Part shown: positions 6,025 to 7,073 of the stretch, in pieces
How positions within the stretch are numbered: the first letter of the stretch is position 1
How the letters are laid out: every line of letters begins with the position of its first letter
From: Gammaproteobacteria bacterium
Lineage (GTDB): Bacteria; Pseudomonadota; Gammaproteobacteria; S012-40
NCBI GenBank assembly: GCA_026982215.1
Contig: JALSHN010000006.1
Span: 1 to 7,073, forward strand
Length of the DNA stretch: 7,073 bases
Reading direction: 5' to 3'
Program-made: the position numbers and the translations under genes
Notes under the pieces: generated by a model
Database searches by the model: none
What the model was told of the DNA's origin: nothing
The model's input: the letters and a program-made list of their open reading frames with translations, nothing else

Positions 6025-7073
6025 GGATCCCCAGGGGGTCGAGGGTCTTTTTCAGCCCGTGCATCAGTTCCAGGGCCACGGGGTCCAGTTCCCGTGCGAT
6101 GAAATCGCGTTTCTCCAGGCCGACGCCGTGTTCGCCGGAGAGGGTGCCGCCCAGCGCCAGGACGGCGGTGAAGACCTCGTCCAGGCAGCGTTCCGCCCGT
6201 GCCATTTCCTCGGGGTCGTCGGGGTTCACCAGCAGGTTGACGTGGATGTTGCCGTTGCCGGCGTGCCCGAAGTTGACGAGGGTGATGCGGTGGTGTTCGG
6301 CCAGCCGCCCCAGCCGGTCGATGAGCTCGGGCATGCGGGAGACGGGGACGGCGACGTCTTCGTTGATCTTCTTGGGGGCGATACGGCGCAGGGCGGGAGA
6401 GAGTGCGCGGCGCACTTCCCACAGGGCTTGGACACGCTCGGGGGTGTCGGCCCGATCCAGACGGATCAGGCCGTCCACCGAGGCCGCCTCGGCGATGCGT
6501 TCGGCCGCTTCTTCCAGGCCGGCCAGGGGGCCGTCCACTTCGATCATCAGTAAGGCGCCGATGCCCTCGGGGAGGGCGCCGGGACGGTAGTCGCGGATCA
6601 TCTCCAGGGCGGCGCCGTCGATGAATTCCAGCGCACAGGGGGTCACCGGTTGGGCCATGATGCGCGCCACCGCGGCGGCGGCGGCGTGCATATCGCGGTA
6701 GCCGGCCTGGAGGGTGCGCTTGCCTTCGGGCAGGGGGGTGAGGCGCAGGGTGGCCTCGGTGATCACCGCCAGGGTGCCCTCGGAGCCGATGAGCAGGCGG
6801 GTGAGGTCGTAGCCCACCACGCCCTTGCTGGTGCGGGTGCCGCAGCGAAAGGCCCGGCCCAGTCCGTCCACCGCGGCCAGGCCCAGGGTGTTCTCCCTGG
6901 GGGTGCCGTATTTCACCGCCCGGGGCCCGGCGGAGTTGTAGGCCAGGTTGCCGCCCACGGTGCAGAAGGCGGCGGAGGTGGGGTCGGGAGGCCAGAAGAA
7001 GCCGTGTTCGGCCAGGGCGTCCTGCAGGGCCTGGTTGGTGACCCCGGCTTGGACCACCGCCAGGCGGTCATCA
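5984..7073 (-). CDS. FAD-binding oxidase, GlcD / D-lactate dehydrogenase type; N-terminus outside window
   Basis: The minus-strand frame enters from the right edge and stops at 5984-5986, giving about 362 visible codons, the larger C-terminal part of a protein usually 460-500 residues long. Numbered from the codon at 7057: the end of the PCMH-type FAD domain contains PPDPTSAAFCTVGGNLAYNSAG (23-44), KYGTPRENTLGL and GYDLTRLLIGSEGTLAVIT (82-100). The FAD-oxidase C-terminal domain has WEVRRALSP (213-221), KINEDVAVP (230-238), GHAGNGNIH (264-272), SGEHGVG (307-313) and a closing DPLGILNPGK. In this family (D-lactate, D-2-hydroxyglutarate, glycolate oxidases) the two His of the GHxGxGNxH motif and the Glu of SGEHG bind a metal; here H265, H272 and E309. 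Position 268 is Asn where many members have Asp. The reaction would be oxidation of a 2-hydroxy acid at the membrane or in the cytosol. No glcE/glcF follows, so it may be a stand-alone dehydrogenase; the substrate is not assignable. Confidence 0.93.
   Translation of the reverse strand, partial: DDRLAVVQAGVTNQALQDALAEHGFFWPPDPTSAAFCTVGGNLAYNSAGPRAVKYGTPRENTLGLAAVDGLGRAFRCGTRTSKGVVGYDLTRLLIGSEGTLAVITEATLRLTPLPEGKRTLQAGYRDMHAAAAAVARIMAQPVTPCALEFIDGAALEMIRDYRPGALPEGIGALLMIEVDGPLAGLEEAAERIAEAASVDGLIRLDRADTPERVQALWEVRRALSPALRRIAPKKINEDVAVPVSRMPELIDRLGRLAEHHRITLVNFGHAGNGNIHVNLLVNPDDPEEMARAERCLDEVFTAVLALGGTLSGEHGVGLEKRDFIARELDPVALELMHGLKKTLDPLGILNPGKALPAQRSP

Noticed and set aside
6026..6052. Candidate intrinsic terminator after the 117-residue gene
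   Set aside because: The stem is only about six pairs with one wobble and a tiny loop, the T run is eight bases away, and the whole element encodes the conserved C-terminus of the oxidase.
5814..6590. 258-codon plus-strand frame opposite the oxidase gene
   Set aside because: It is Arg/Ser-rich and low in complexity, and overlaps both the 117-residue gene and the well-supported oxidase gene; it is a composition shadow.
1..7073. Search for a defence, CRISPR, toxin-antitoxin or mobile system
   Set aside because: No repeat arrays, transposase, integrase, toxin-antitoxin pair or defence effector motifs are visible; SfsA is a widespread housekeeping-type nuclease-fold protein and does not by itself indicate defence.

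Overview
The window carries seven probable genes on very G+C-rich DNA (codon third positions are overwhelmingly G or C). That composition, together with SfsA, a lipobox-type lipoprotein and a GCS-like ligase, suggests a high-GC proteobacterium, most likely a gammaproteobacterium. This placement is an inference from composition and protein character, because no rRNA or other phylogenetic marker is present. I saw no tRNA, rRNA, CRISPR array, insertion sequence or integrase.

Layout, left to right. (1) The 3' half of a hydantoinase A / 5-oxoprolinase-type gene runs in from the left edge. (2) After a 33-base gap comes an unrecognised lipoprotein of about 440 residues. (3) A possible 20-codon hydrophobic reading frame overlaps the lipoprotein stop as GTGA. 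(4) A glutamate-cysteine-ligase-like (GCS2/COG2170 type) enzyme follows. (5) Next is a zinc-dependent deacylase of the succinylglutamate desuccinylase/aspartoacylase type. (6) The sfsA gene starts with a one-base stop/start overlap with the deacylase gene. (7) A 117-residue conserved uncharacterised protein follows. All of these are on the plus strand with gaps of 75 bases or less, so they could form one transcript. (8) On the minus strand, a GlcD/D-lactate dehydrogenase-type FAD oxidase gene enters from the right edge and converges on the 117-residue gene, overlapping its 3' end by 41 bases.

How they may work together: the ligase-like and deacylase genes are adjacent and tightly spaced. By family they would respectively form and hydrolyse an amide bond, so a shared amide or peptide metabolite is the most interesting functional idea here. 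The hydantoinase/oxoprolinase gene upstream also belongs to a family that can act on glutamate derivatives (5-oxoproline), which makes a loose gamma-glutamyl theme possible but unproven. SfsA (a nuclease-fold protein) and the FAD oxidase look like ordinary housekeeping or metabolic neighbours. No defence system, mobile element or clearly novel multi-gene machine is visible. The least explained genes are the lipoprotein and the 117-residue protein.
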